A stretch of 10,259 nucleotides of DNA from Planctomycetota bacterium (GCA_030616465.1 JAUWXH010000026.1:1-10259); one strand, 5' to 3'; positions 1-6,574 are shown, numbered from the stretch's first letter. Numbers and translations: made by a program. The notes: generated by a model not told the origin, from the letters alone.

Positions 1-50
1 GAACCGGGGCCGGCGTCTCCGGTCCCGAGGAGCACAAAACGGCCCTCGCT

Positions 51-102
51 GGCGGCACCGGCCTCTTGAGCCCTGGCGGCGGGGCTGAGCCGCCGGCGAC
101 GG
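51..102. repeat. 52-nt hairpin-bearing direct repeat, copy A
   Basis: This stretch matches 1637-1688 at 46 of 52 positions with no gaps and in the same orientation. The core is an inverted repeat, GGCGGC (75-80) with GCCGCC (89-94), extended by C73-G96 and a T74-G95 wobble, with an 8-nt loop. None of the differences between the two copies falls in the 6-bp core stem. Copy A also has an outer pairing GAGCCC (68-73) with GGGCTC (101-106), which copy B lacks. There is no T-run, so a simple terminator is unlikely. Function is unknown; it could be a small genome-wide intergenic repeat. Confidence 0.6.
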
Positions 103-280
103 GCTCTGGGCGGTCGGAGTGCCGCCACGAAGGCCATCAGAACCGACTTGTGGATGCTAAGTCGTTTGCCATCAGCACGTTACGATCATTCCGGCCCCCT
201 GGCGCGCCTCTGGTTTCCAGGTGCCTCGCCCGGGCGTCCCCCAATGGACGCCTTTTCGCGGCGGCCAGAGAAAAAAAAGA
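103..280. other. Intergenic stretch, no gene recognised
   Basis: The left-edge region up to the promoter at 281 holds copy A of the hairpin repeat and otherwise nothing I recognise. One frame stays open from the left edge to a TGA at 282-284, but its translation is low-complexity (Gly, Pro, Arg) and resembles no family I know. It could be the tail of a gene starting outside the window, but I have no positive evidence for that. Confidence 0.4.
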
Positions 281-310
281 TTGACACGACCGCGGCAAAC
301 GGGTTAGACT
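281..310 (+). promoter_or_regulatory. Candidate sigma70-type promoter of the first PEP-CTERM gene
   Basis: A perfect -35 hexamer TTGACA (281-286) is followed, after 18 nt, by TAGACT (305-310), which matches four of six -10 consensus bases. A run of eight A's at 271-278 sits directly upstream, like an UP element. The implied leader to the ATG at 611 is about 290 nt. The promoter of the second PEP-CTERM gene has the same G-A8-G-N-TTG arrangement, which supports this call. Confidence 0.55.
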
Positions 311-455
311 GCGATCTGGAGGAGTTGACACGGAGGGGATAGCTGACACTTCCCCCGGAACGTCAATGCCTTTTCTTGCAGTCAGCCGCCCAGCGTCGCG
401 CATGGGCTGAGCTTTGAACAGGAGTTGCTCAGAGGCGATCACGCTCAAGGATTTG

Positions 456-567
456 CACGAGCGGCCTCGTGAGCGTTAGCGTGTGGCTGTGTGTTCTGTG
501 TGGGCGACCCAGTTGGTCGCCTGGGAAATGTGGAGTGAGGCGGTGGGGGAGAACGCGGCGCTGCCGC
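456..567 (+). other. Three hairpins in the long 5' leader
   Basis: The roughly 300-nt leader between the candidate promoter and the ATG at 611 holds three short perfect hairpins. They are CACGAG/CTCGTG (456-461 and 466-471, loop CGGC), GGCGACC/GGTCGCC (503-509 and 515-521, loop CAGTT), and GCGGC/GCCGC (555-559 and 563-567, loop GCT). None is followed by a T-run. I recognise no known riboswitch in the leader. Post-transcriptional regulation is possible but not shown. Confidence 0.35.
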
Positions 568-610
568 ACCTAACCGCCAGTTATTGTTCCATCGATGGAG
601 GAGACAGAAA

Positions 611-1267
611 ATGCGAAAAGTTCTTGTATTATTGGCAGTAGCGGCGTTTGCGATGCCCGGCTTCGCAGACCTGCTCTGGGACAACGGTATGGACTACTCC
701 GGCGTAGGGTCGTCCCAGGACGATACCGCCTACGGGCTTGTGTCCGAGATGGCGGATGACTTCGTCCTGGAAGCACCCAACACGATCGTCCAGGACGTCG
801 AGTGGCTCGGTGGCTACTGGGGCACCGGCTACAACACAGCTCACTTTGACTGGCGGATCAGGATCTACGAAGATGCGGGTGACATTCCCGGCAACAACAT
901 CTTCGACCAGGTGTACCCGAACGCCCAGACCAACGAGACGTTTGTTGAGGATAACGGCGCCAGTATCTGGTACCACCACGCTATCGTTATGGCTGACCTG
1001 CCCTTGGTCGGTGGCGACAAGTACTGGGTCTCAGCCCAAGGCGTTGGCGACATCTGGCCGCAGGCGGGCTTTGGCTTGCACCAGGATGCGATCATCATGC
1101 ACGAGGCCTTCTTCAGGTCCGACTATTTCGGTTACCCGAACTGGACGACCTCGTCGACGGTGTTTGGCTATTCCGCTGACAACTGCTTCCAGATCACCGG
1201 CATCCCCGAGCCGGCGTCCCTGGCGCTGTTGGCCCTCGGCGGCCTGGCGCTGCTGCGTCGTCGTTAA
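611..1267 (+). CDS. Secreted PEP-CTERM sorting-domain protein, unrecognised body
   Basis: This is a 218-residue exported protein. The ATG at 611 is preferred over an in-frame TTG at 584 because GGAGGAGA (597-604) lies just upstream of it, and the resulting N-terminus is a clean signal peptide: MRK, a hydrophobic core, and probable cleavage after Ala19 (GFA-D). The last 20 residues (199-218) are a PEP-CTERM signal: a PEP motif, a Leu/Ala-rich membrane helix, then RRR. In known systems an exosortase processes this signal during export to the cell surface or matrix. The mature body is rich in aromatic and acidic residues, with an ADDF motif near residue 58 and a later DVEWLGGYW stretch; it resembles beta-rich surface proteins, but I cannot name a family. 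The gene stands alone between its own promoter and terminator. Function and ligand are unknown. Confidence 0.9.
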   Translation: MRKVLVLLAVAAFAMPGFADLLWDNGMDYSGVGSSQDDTAYGLVSEMADDFVLEAPNTIVQDVEWLGGYWGTGYNTAHFDWRIRIYEDAGDIPGNNIFDQVYPNAQTNETFVEDNGASIWYHHAIVMADLPLVGGDKYWVSAQGVGDIWPQAGFGLHQDAIIMHEAFFRSDYFGYPNWTTSSTVFGYSADNCFQITGIPEPASLALLALGGLALLRRR

Positions 1268-1279
1268 GCCTCGCAACCA

Positions 1280-1308
1280 GGAGGTGAAAGCCCGCGGGCT
1301 TGGCCTCC
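1280..1308 (+). other. Hairpin just after the first PEP-CTERM gene
   Basis: A perfect 14-bp palindrome AAGCCCGCGGGCTT (1288-1301) is enclosed by GGAGG (1280-1284) and CCTCC (1304-1308), giving a possible extended hairpin 13 nt after the stop codon. It contains an AGGAGG that looks like a ribosome-binding site, but I find no convincing reading frame after it. It may help protect the mRNA 3' end or act with the terminator that follows. Function is inferred only. Confidence 0.35.
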
Positions 1309-1327
1309 GCAATTACGAGTTCGAAAC

Positions 1328-1368
1328 GGTCGTCCCTGCTCCACAGCCGCAGGGACGACCTTCTTTTT
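1328..1368 (+). terminator. Rho-independent terminator of the first PEP-CTERM gene
   Basis: There is a perfect 12-bp stem, GGTCGTCCCTGC (1328-1339) with GCAGGGACGACC (1349-1360), a 9-nt loop, then TTCTTTTT (1361-1368). It lies 60 nt downstream of the stop codon. Orientation and T-run fit plus-strand transcription. Confidence 0.9.
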
Positions 1369-1444
1369 GCGCCAGCATGCCGTCGCGACCGAGCACCTGA
1401 CCCACCTGAGGCCGGCTGCGCAGCGAGCGCGTGGAACGCCCTGG

Positions 1445-1630
1445 CGGGATGCCGCGGATGTAGTTCCGCGTCCCGTCCAGCGGGTCGATGACCCAGCACA
1501 CCCGGTCGTTCTCGGGTGGGGGCCGATGCCCACGCTCCGGCTCGACGAGCGTCTCCTCCGCGAGAAACCCGTCGTCGGGGCGCTGCGCGCGGATGCAGTC
1601 GATCACGGCCTGTTGGGCGGCTTGATCGAC
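1445..1630 (-). pseudogene. Fragment of an inositol-monophosphatase-family gene (partial duplication)
   Basis: This 186-nt stretch aligns without gaps to 3844-4029, inside the intact phosphatase gene; I count about 15 mismatches, roughly 92% identity. It corresponds to residues about 54-115 of the 282-residue protein. In the minus-strand reading it still encodes the metal-binding EE pair and the DPLDGT motif. Homology stops abruptly on both sides: the N-terminal start and the whole C-terminal half, including the WDxAAG motif, are missing. It therefore cannot make a working enzyme and I treat it as a relic. It lies between a terminator and copy B of the hairpin repeat. Several differences are clustered at about 1524-1533, and the reading frame is not broken within the fragment. 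Confidence 0.85.
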
Positions 1631-1636
1631 CTGGCC

Positions 1637-1688
1637 GGCGGCACCTGCCTCTAGAGCCCTGGCGGCGGGGCCGAGCCGCCGGTGGCAG
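1637..1688. repeat. 52-nt hairpin-bearing direct repeat, copy B
   Basis: This is the second copy of the element at 51-102 (46 of 52 identical). The core stem GGCGGC (1661-1666) with GCCGCC (1675-1680) is intact. An alternative partner for GCCGCC, GGCGGC at 1688-1693, follows. The copy starts 6 nt after the end of the phosphatase fragment, so it may mark a recombination edge. Confidence 0.6.
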
Positions 1689-2057
1689 GCGGCGGGGTTC
1701 AGGGGAGATCGGGGGCAACGCGGGGGCGCTGATCCGTTGGGTGCGGCGGTGGCGGTGCTCGGGCCCGTCGGGGCCGGCTGGGGCGATGAGAATGCACCTC
1801 GATCCGCTTGTCCTCACAGCAGTGCTTCGCTACCTCCGGGCCCTGAGTCTGAATCCACACACCAGCGCACGCTTCGCTACGCTAACCACAAGTGCTTATC
1901 GATACACATCTTATCGCCCGGTCGCCGTCGGCTGTGAAGTGTCGCCGAGGGTCGTGCGATGGCACAGCGATCAGCAGCGGGCCGAGAGGACGCGGGACAA
2001 GGAGAATGCCCAGACGGTCCCGGCGCGACCATACGCGAAAAATTGGCCGGTGGAATG
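1689..2057. other. Intergenic stretch upstream of the second PEP-CTERM gene
   Basis: No gene is recognised in about 370 nt. It has two small direct repeats: GCTTCGCTAC at 1824-1833 and 1871-1880, and CTTATCG at 1895-1901 and 1910-1916, the latter in a locally AT-rich patch. They lie 140-270 nt upstream of the candidate promoter and could be protein-binding sites, but they are short enough to be chance. Confidence 0.4.
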
Positions 2058-2067
2058 AAAAAAAAGC

Positions 2068-2095
2068 TTGCAAGGTCAGCTCCTGCCTTTATACT
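2068..2095 (+). promoter_or_regulatory. Candidate sigma70-type promoter of the second PEP-CTERM gene
   Basis: TTGCAA (2068-2073) is separated by 16 nt from TATACT (2090-2095), which matches five of six -10 bases. A run of eight A's (2058-2065) lies immediately upstream with the same G-A8-G-N-TTG layout as the promoter at 281. The expected transcript start is near 2102, giving a short leader of about 45 nt before the strong Shine-Dalgarno site. Confidence 0.65.
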
Positions 2096-2146
2096 GTCGG
2101 TTGGGAACAGGCACATTTCGTATCCCATAAGGAAGAGGAGGTTAGA

Positions 2147-2974
2147 ATGAAAAGCGGAGTTACATTTCTTGTTTGCCTGGGGCTAGCGGTCTGCGTTGCC
2201 AACGCGGACTATCAATCCGGCTTCGAAAATGTCGTCGGTTCGCCCGGAGGTACGGTTCTCACCGGTCAGGACGGGTATTACATTCCCGCTGGTACGGACA
2301 GCGTCGATTTCTTGGTGTACACCTACCAAGGGAACGTACTCGGGTTGCCGCAAAACCCGACCGGCCAAGATCAGTTCGTGGCCGCAGAGGGACCCGCCGG
2401 CGGATTCTACGGCCGGGCACAGCGCGACATTCTCTGGCCGACGGACACCGCCACGGTCGGGTACGACATGGCGGCGAGTTACACGGGTACGCCCCCGTCG
2501 TCGGACAACGTCGGGAGCTTTTCGTCGCAGCTTTACCCCGGTGAAGCGACCTACATCCACTTGATGTCGTGGTCTGATTCGGCCGCCCTGACCTTCCGGG
2601 CCCTCTATTTGGGTTACGACGCCGCCGGTGTGGCGCTGCCGCACCCGGGAGCGAGCCCGGGTCCGGAATGGGAGAACCTCCCCATCAACTATTGGTATCG
2701 GTTCGAGACGACCATTGACTTCGCCGCGAACCAGATCACCGGCGCGTCGATCACCGACCTGGTTACCGGTGTCACTACTTCGGCGCCGCTGTCGGGAGTG
2801 TATCTGGAAGGCGGTGAGGCCGGTGGTTCGCCGCCCCCGTCGGGGTTCCGGTTCTTCGCCGGTGGTGGCACGGCCGGCAACGTGACCGCTTGGGACAACA
2901 TCAGCATCGTGCCCGAGCCGGCGTCGCTGACGCTGTTGGCTCTCGGCGGCCTGGCACTGCTGCGTCGTCGGTAG
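2147..2974 (+). CDS. Secreted PEP-CTERM sorting-domain protein, possible lectin-like body
   Basis: This is a 275-residue exported protein. The ATG at 2147 has AGGAGGT (2136-2142) at ideal spacing and begins a signal peptide with probable cleavage after Ala20 (ANA-D). An open frame reaches back to 1892, but the promoter at 2068-2095 lies inside that extension, so the longer start is rejected. The last 20 residues (256-275) form a PEP-CTERM signal: PEP, a Leu-rich helix, and RRR. The body opens with a GFE motif and ends with a GNVTAWDNISI stretch, preceded by WYRFETTIDF. This pattern is seen in planctomycete surface proteins with a concanavalin/LamG-like beta-sandwich, but I cannot confirm that fold. 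The gene is monocistronic, with its own promoter and terminator. Apart from the tail, its body shows no evident similarity to the first PEP-CTERM protein. Confidence 0.9.
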   Translation: MKSGVTFLVCLGLAVCVANADYQSGFENVVGSPGGTVLTGQDGYYIPAGTDSVDFLVYTYQGNVLGLPQNPTGQDQFVAAEGPAGGFYGRAQRDILWPTDTATVGYDMAASYTGTPPSSDNVGSFSSQLYPGEATYIHLMSWSDSAALTFRALYLGYDAAGVALPHPGASPGPEWENLPINYWYRFETTIDFAANQITGASITDLVTGVTTSAPLSGVYLEGGEAGGSPPPSGFRFFAGGGTAGNVTAWDNISIVPEPASLTLLALGGLALLRRR

Positions 2975-3006
2975 TTGTTGGTCGAGCACTACAGGTGATC
3001 CTTACC

Positions 3007-3039
3007 CCCCGGCGAGCATGGCTCGCCGGGGATTTTTTT
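3007..3039 (+). terminator. Rho-independent terminator of the second PEP-CTERM gene
   Basis: There is a perfect 11-bp stem, CCCCGGCGAGC (3007-3017) with GCTCGCCGGGG (3021-3031), a 3-nt loop, then A and seven T's (3033-3039). It is 32 nt after the stop codon, a textbook intrinsic terminator. Confidence 0.95.
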
Positions 3040-3091
3040 GCGCCGGCGCCTGCCGCGCTGGACTGTCGCAGCCGCCAGACCCTCAGAGCTT

Positions 3092-3160
3092 GAGTGGCAG
3101 GCCTCGAGACTCGGCCTGGCCGACACACTTGGCGGCCTGGCGCTGATCCGTCGGCGCTGA
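3092..3160 (+). pseudogene. Decayed PEP-CTERM tail relic
   Basis: The codons at 3128-3160 read LGGLALIRRR followed by TGA. This matches the end of both intact PEP-CTERM genes, with 27 of 33 bases identical to the first gene's tail. Upstream in the same frame, ELEWQASRLGLADT looks like a scrambled version of the PEPASL...LLA part. There is no start codon with a ribosome-binding site, no signal peptide and no PEP motif. It is best read as the leftover 3' end of a third gene of this class, about 185 nt past the second one. Confidence 0.55.
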
Positions 3161-3339
3161 GAGAGTGTCGTAGTCAGGCGGTGAGCAATACGTCGCGGCC
3201 GGAATCGCTGTCGGCCAGCAGATGCCGCGTCAATCGGAGCTCGGAGGGCCGGCAGCGGGGGCGAATGCTGACGAGCCAGCGCCCGTCGTTTCGGCTCGGG
3301 GTTCTGATGACCGGCGCGCGGACGGACCCTTTCCAGCCC
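3161..3339. other. Convergent intergenic stretch
   Basis: This lies between the tail relic (plus strand) and the end of the phosphatase gene (minus strand). I see no gene and no clear terminator for the minus-strand operon. Confidence 0.5.
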
Positions 3340-4188
3340 TCAATCAACCTTCAGGCGAGCGAGCATCTCGGCGTCGCGGGCGGCCATGCCGGGAAGCGCC
3401 TCACCCCGGTACTTCGCCACGTCCAGCGGAAACATCGGTTGGCCCGTGAGCGTGGTCATTACGCCGCCGATGGTGTCGATGAGCACCCAGCCGGCCGCGA
3501 TGTCCCATAGCCGGCAGTCGGACAGGAGGGCGGCGTCGAACGGGCCGGCGGCTACCAACGCCAGATGCAGCGACGCCACGCCCAGGTTGCGGACGACCAC
3601 ACGCCCCAGCCAAGCGTTCAGGAGCGCTTTTTCCGCGTCCCCGCTGAAGCTGCTGGGGATGGCGACGATCGGTTTGGGTGACCGGCCGGGGGCCGGCGAT
3701 CGGCTTCGGCGCGCGATCGGCCGGCCGTCCTCGAAGAATCCCTCGGCCCGGCTGGCGGAGAAGAGCCGGTCATGGGGGGGCATGTAGATCGCGCCCGCGA
3801 TCGGGAACCCGTGCAGCATCGCGCCCACACTACACGCATACAACGGGATGCCGCGGATATAGTTCCGCGTCCCGTCCAGCGGGTCGATGACCCAGCACAC
3901 CCGGTCGTTCTCGGGTGGGGGCCAACGCTGTCCCTCCGGTTCGACGAGCGTCTCCTCCGCGACGAACCGGTCGTCGGGGCGCTGCGCGTGGATGCAGTCG
4001 ATCACGGCGCGTTGGGCGGCTTCATCGACTTCGCTGACCTCGCTGCGGTCCGCTTTCAAGCGCACGGCCGTGGGCTTCCCGAAGTTTTGCCGGGCGACGG
4101 CTCCGCCGGCCCGGGCGGCCCGCTCGGCCAACTCGCGCAGCGAGCGCAGGGCGTCAGCCTCGGTCGGGTCGCAGTCGCGTGGGCTCAT
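3340..4188 (-). CDS. Inositol-monophosphatase-family phosphatase
   Basis: This is a 282-residue member of the Mg2+-dependent, Li+-sensitive IMPase superfamily, which removes phosphate from inositol phosphates, PAP (CysQ type) or histidinol phosphate. Metal-binding elements are all visible: EE at residues 78-79, DPLDGT at 102-107, and WDIAAG at 228-233. Length is usual for the family. The ATG at 4188 overlaps the yidC stop in an ATGA (4185-4188), with little Shine-Dalgarno sequence, so translation is probably coupled to YidC. The frame stays open upstream inside yidC, but that extension is only a shadow. The substrate cannot be decided from these motifs; CysQ-like PAP phosphatase, histidinol-phosphatase and true IMPase all fit. 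The protein should be cytoplasmic. A 186-nt piece of this gene is duplicated at 1445-1630. Confidence 0.93.
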   Translation of the reverse strand: MSPRDCDPTEADALRSLRELAERAARAGGAVARQNFGKPTAVRLKADRSEVSEVDEAAQRAVIDCIHAQRPDDRFVAEETLVEPEGQRWPPPENDRVCWVIDPLDGTRNYIRGIPLYACSVGAMLHGFPIAGAIYMPPHDRLFSASRAEGFFEDGRPIARRSRSPAPGRSPKPIVAIPSSFSGDAEKALLNAWLGRVVVRNLGVASLHLALVAAGPFDAALLSDCRLWDIAAGWVLIDTIGGVMTTLTGQPMFPLDVAKYRGEALPGMAARDAEMLARLKVD

Positions 4189-6359
4189 TGGCGTTTCTTC
4201 TTCGGGTCGGAGAGCTCGTCGGCCTTGTGCTGGATTTCCTCGGCCCGCTCGGCGATGCGTTTGAGCACGCGCGCGGCCAGACCGGTCCGCCCTTTCTTCT
4301 TCGCCGCCCCGGGCCCCTGGGGACCGCCGCGCTCCTTCTCCTCTTTCAACTGCTTGCGGATGATCAGCGACTCGAAGATGCCGAACACGTTGGTGGACAT
4401 CCAGTACAGGTTCAGCGCGGAGGGCATGTAGTAGAACATCAGCGGGAACATGATGGACATCATGTAGGCGATCATCTGCTGTTGGCGCAACTGGTCTTCG
4501 GGCGACATCCCCCCTTTGCCTTTCTTGCGGGGCTGCTGTTGCTGCTTGCGGGCGGCCTCCAGCCGGGCCTGCTGCGCCGGCTTGGGCATGTACTTCTGCT
4601 GCACCCACATGCTGACGCCCATCAGGATCGGCAGCACGTTGAGCGAAGGGATGTTCTGAAACATCCGCCCGATCAGCGGCAGCCAGCCCAGCACCGGGAT
4701 GGTCACACCGGCGCCGCCGAACTTGATCAGCGCGTCCGGCGCGGAAAGATCGTCGATCCACCACCCGTCAAACGGTGTGTGGCGCAACTGGATATCAGTG
4801 TTGAGCGAGGTCCACAGAGCAATCAGGATCGGCATCTGGATAAGCATTGGCAGCATGCCGACCATCATGCCCATCGGGTTCACGTTCTCTTCGGCGTACA
4901 GCTTCATCCTCTCCTGGTTCAGGCGGGCCTTGTCGTTGGCGTAACGCTCGGTGATCGCTTGCATCTTGGGCTGGATCCGCGCCTGGGCTTCCTGCATGCG
5001 GAACATGGACTTCTGCTGATACACCGTCAACGGGTGCAGCAGCGTGCGGATGATCAACACCATGATCATGATGGCGACGCCGTAGTTGCGCACCACGAAG
5101 ACGATCGAGTGCAACAGCCATTTCATGATCGCGGGCAGCGGGTGAAACGTGCAGCAGCAGCGCCGGTCGGCATCCTGAGCCACGCTGTAGCGAAGCTTCC
5201 CTTTGCGGTCGGCGAAGGCCGGGTTCGTCTTCTCCAGCACCTCCGGCTCCTTCGGGCCGGCATAGATCTCGAAGGTGAATGCCTCCCGCCCGCCGGCGCT
5301 GACCGGCAGAAACGTCGTCTTGAAACGCGCCAGCATGTCGCCCGGATCGGTCGTGGCATTCTCGATCGCGACCTTCGCCACCACTTGCTCGATGTAGTCG
5401 GCCACGTCGCCGGTGATCGCCAACGGACGCGTGAAGACGCCGAAGTATTTGTTGCCCAGCACGACCCAGAGGAATCTGGCCGCCTCTCCCGGTCCGGTCA
5501 GGGCCGTCGTCTCGTCAGGCCCGAGCTTGGCCAGGTCGCCGCGGCGTTTGTTGTCAATGTCGATTGCGTCACCATCACGCTCGGCCCAGACCAGATTCCG
5601 CATGTCGTATTGCAGTTGCTCCTTGTGAATCCCGACCGGGCCGTCCTGGTCGATCGCCACGTTCAGCGGCTGACCGCTGAGGTTCTCGATCGCCAGCGTC
5701 AGGTGCAGCAGCTTGGGGGCCGACTGGAGCTCGTACGTCTTGGTCACCCGCAAGAGGGCTTCATCCCGATCCGCCCAGCGCAGCGTCGCCGTGAACGTCG
5801 CCTTCCGCTCATCCGCCTCGGCGACTTCCCAGACCAGATTGTCCAGCGACCAATCGCGGTTCTCGAACTCCTTGATCTGGAGCTTGTGGGTCAGGTAGGA
5901 GTGATAGGTTCGGCCGGCCTCCTCGACCGGCGTCAGCAGCTCGTAGGGCTCATCGGTGTGGGGACCGACGCGATAGCGGTATTCGCCGTTCTTGCGCTCG
6001 GTGAGCCATATGGTAGCGACCGCGGCACCCCGCGGAGTGAGTCGCAGCTTGAGGTCGTCCTGGGCGGTGCCGATCGTGAGCGGTTCCGAGCGCTGCCCGC
6101 CGACGAACGCCAGCTCCTCACCGGGCTGAACCGGGGCGCCGGCTGACGTAGCGGGCTGCGTCTGGCCCGCTGCCGGCCCGATCGCGGGCGCCTGCCAGAC
6201 CGGCTGACTCGTGCCGGGCGGACCCGGGGCTTGTTCCTGCGGCTGGGAGGTCGGCGGGGGGATCTGCGGCGGGGGGAACAACCGGTCGTATACCACCCGG
6301 TACGCGAAGAAGATCACGAACCCGGCGACGAGAGCGGTTATCAGGCGGCGGGTTTCCAT
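4185..6359 (-). CDS. yidC: Membrane protein insertase YidC (Oxa1 family)
   Basis: This 724-residue inner-membrane insertase folds and inserts membrane proteins, alone or with SecYEG. TM1 is at about 7-25, followed by a Pro/Gln-rich linker (about 29-75) and a large periplasmic beta domain to about 405. The conserved insertase core then has TM2 near 412-440, a cytoplasmic C1 helical loop (LTVYQQKSMFRMQ), TM3 near 494-517, TM4 near 575-592, and TM5/TM6 near 628-668. Arg438 in TM2 (IIRTLLHPLT) sits where the groove arginine of YidC is found. The C2 loop is extended and Gln/Lys-rich (about 595-627). The tail after 668 is strongly basic, which fits ribosome contact. The layout matches the long Gram-negative YidC class. 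The start is ATG at 6359 with a weak GAGA upstream. A candidate promoter lies at 6520-6547, and no rnpA or rpmH precedes it within the window. Confidence 0.97.
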   Translation of the reverse strand: METRRLITALVAGFVIFFAYRVVYDRLFPPPQIPPPTSQPQEQAPGPPGTSQPVWQAPAIGPAAGQTQPATSAGAPVQPGEELAFVGGQRSEPLTIGTAQDDLKLRLTPRGAAVATIWLTERKNGEYRYRVGPHTDEPYELLTPVEEAGRTYHSYLTHKLQIKEFENRDWSLDNLVWEVAEADERKATFTATLRWADRDEALLRVTKTYELQSAPKLLHLTLAIENLSGQPLNVAIDQDGPVGIHKEQLQYDMRNLVWAERDGDAIDIDNKRRGDLAKLGPDETTALTGPGEAARFLWVVLGNKYFGVFTRPLAITGDVADYIEQVVAKVAIENATTDPGDMLARFKTTFLPVSAGGREAFTFEIYAGPKEPEVLEKTNPAFADRKGKLRYSVAQDADRRCCCTFHPLPAIMKWLLHSIVFVVRNYGVAIMIMVLIIRTLLHPLTVYQQKSMFRMQEAQARIQPKMQAITERYANDKARLNQERMKLYAEENVNPMGMMVGMLPMLIQMPILIALWTSLNTDIQLRHTPFDGWWIDDLSAPDALIKFGGAGVTIPVLGWLPLIGRMFQNIPSLNVLPILMGVSMWVQQKYMPKPAQQARLEAARKQQQQPRKKGKGGMSPEDQLRQQQMIAYMMSIMFPLMFYYMPSALNLYWMSTNVFGIFESLIIRKQLKEEKERGGPQGPGAAKKKGRTGLAARVLKRIAERAEEIQHKADELSDPKKKRQ

Positions 6360-6519
6360 TACGTCTCGATCCGGGCCCGGCGACGGTAACCCCCCGCCGA
6401 ACGGGCCGTCTGAATCCCTTATCCATCCGACCGCGGCTCACACGCCGGGTCGGCAAGGCGCGCTACTCTCACAGCTCGAACACTCCCACCTGACAGGCCG
6501 GCCGCGAGCGGAACGGCAT
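6360..6519 (-). other. Leader of yidC
   Basis: The expected yidC leader is about 150 nt. It contains a 6-bp inverted repeat CCGACC (6427-6432) with GGTCGG (6448-6453) and no T-run. I see no ribosomal-protein or RNase P protein gene here. Confidence 0.35.
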
Positions 6520-6547
6520 ATTCTAGGCCGTTCGGTTCGTTGTGCAA
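6520..6547 (-). promoter_or_regulatory. Candidate promoter of the yidC-phosphatase operon
   Basis: On the minus strand, TTGCAC (6547-6542) and TAGAAT (6525-6520) are separated by 16 nt; the -10 matches five of six consensus bases. It lies downstream of the hairpin at 6575-6613 and about 160 nt before the yidC ATG, so yidC is probably transcribed separately from the ferredoxin gene. Confidence 0.5.
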
Positions 6548-6574
6548 TCGCGCCGGGCGTGGCGGCGGCGCGCG

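Noticed and set aside
3..284. Open frame from the left edge as the tail of an upstream gene
   Set aside because: Low-complexity translation containing the hairpin repeat, no recognisable motif, and no view of the upstream sequence.
1725..1737. 13-nt match GGCGCTGATCCGT to the tail relic at 3139-3151 as a fourth PEP-CTERM relic
   Set aside because: Too short, and the flanking codons do not continue the tail pattern convincingly.
1194..1817. A 207-codon minus-strand frame across the phosphatase fragment
   Set aside because: It is in a different frame from the fragment and is Arg/Pro/Ala-rich with no recognisable motif.
1824..1916. Short direct repeats (GCTTCGCTAC twice, CTTATCG twice) as operators or iterons
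   Set aside because: Only 7-10 nt, irregular spacing, and no associated regulator or replication gene in the window.
1892..2146. Upstream extension of the second PEP-CTERM protein
   Set aside because: A good promoter lies inside it, and the ATG at 2147 has a strong ribosome-binding site followed directly by a signal peptide.
2183..2989. A 268-codon minus-strand frame opposite the second PEP-CTERM gene
   Set aside because: Arg-rich antisense shadow; the plus strand has signal peptide, sorting tail, promoter and terminator.
3340..4764. Longer version of the phosphatase extending into yidC
   Set aside because: The extra N-terminal part is an Arg/Ala-rich frame overlapping YidC; the ATG at 4188 gives the usual family length.
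4179..6146. A 655-codon open frame on the plus strand opposite yidC
   Set aside because: Its translation is Leu/His/Arg/Gln-rich with no domain, and it mirrors codon bias of the well-supported yidC gene on the other strand.
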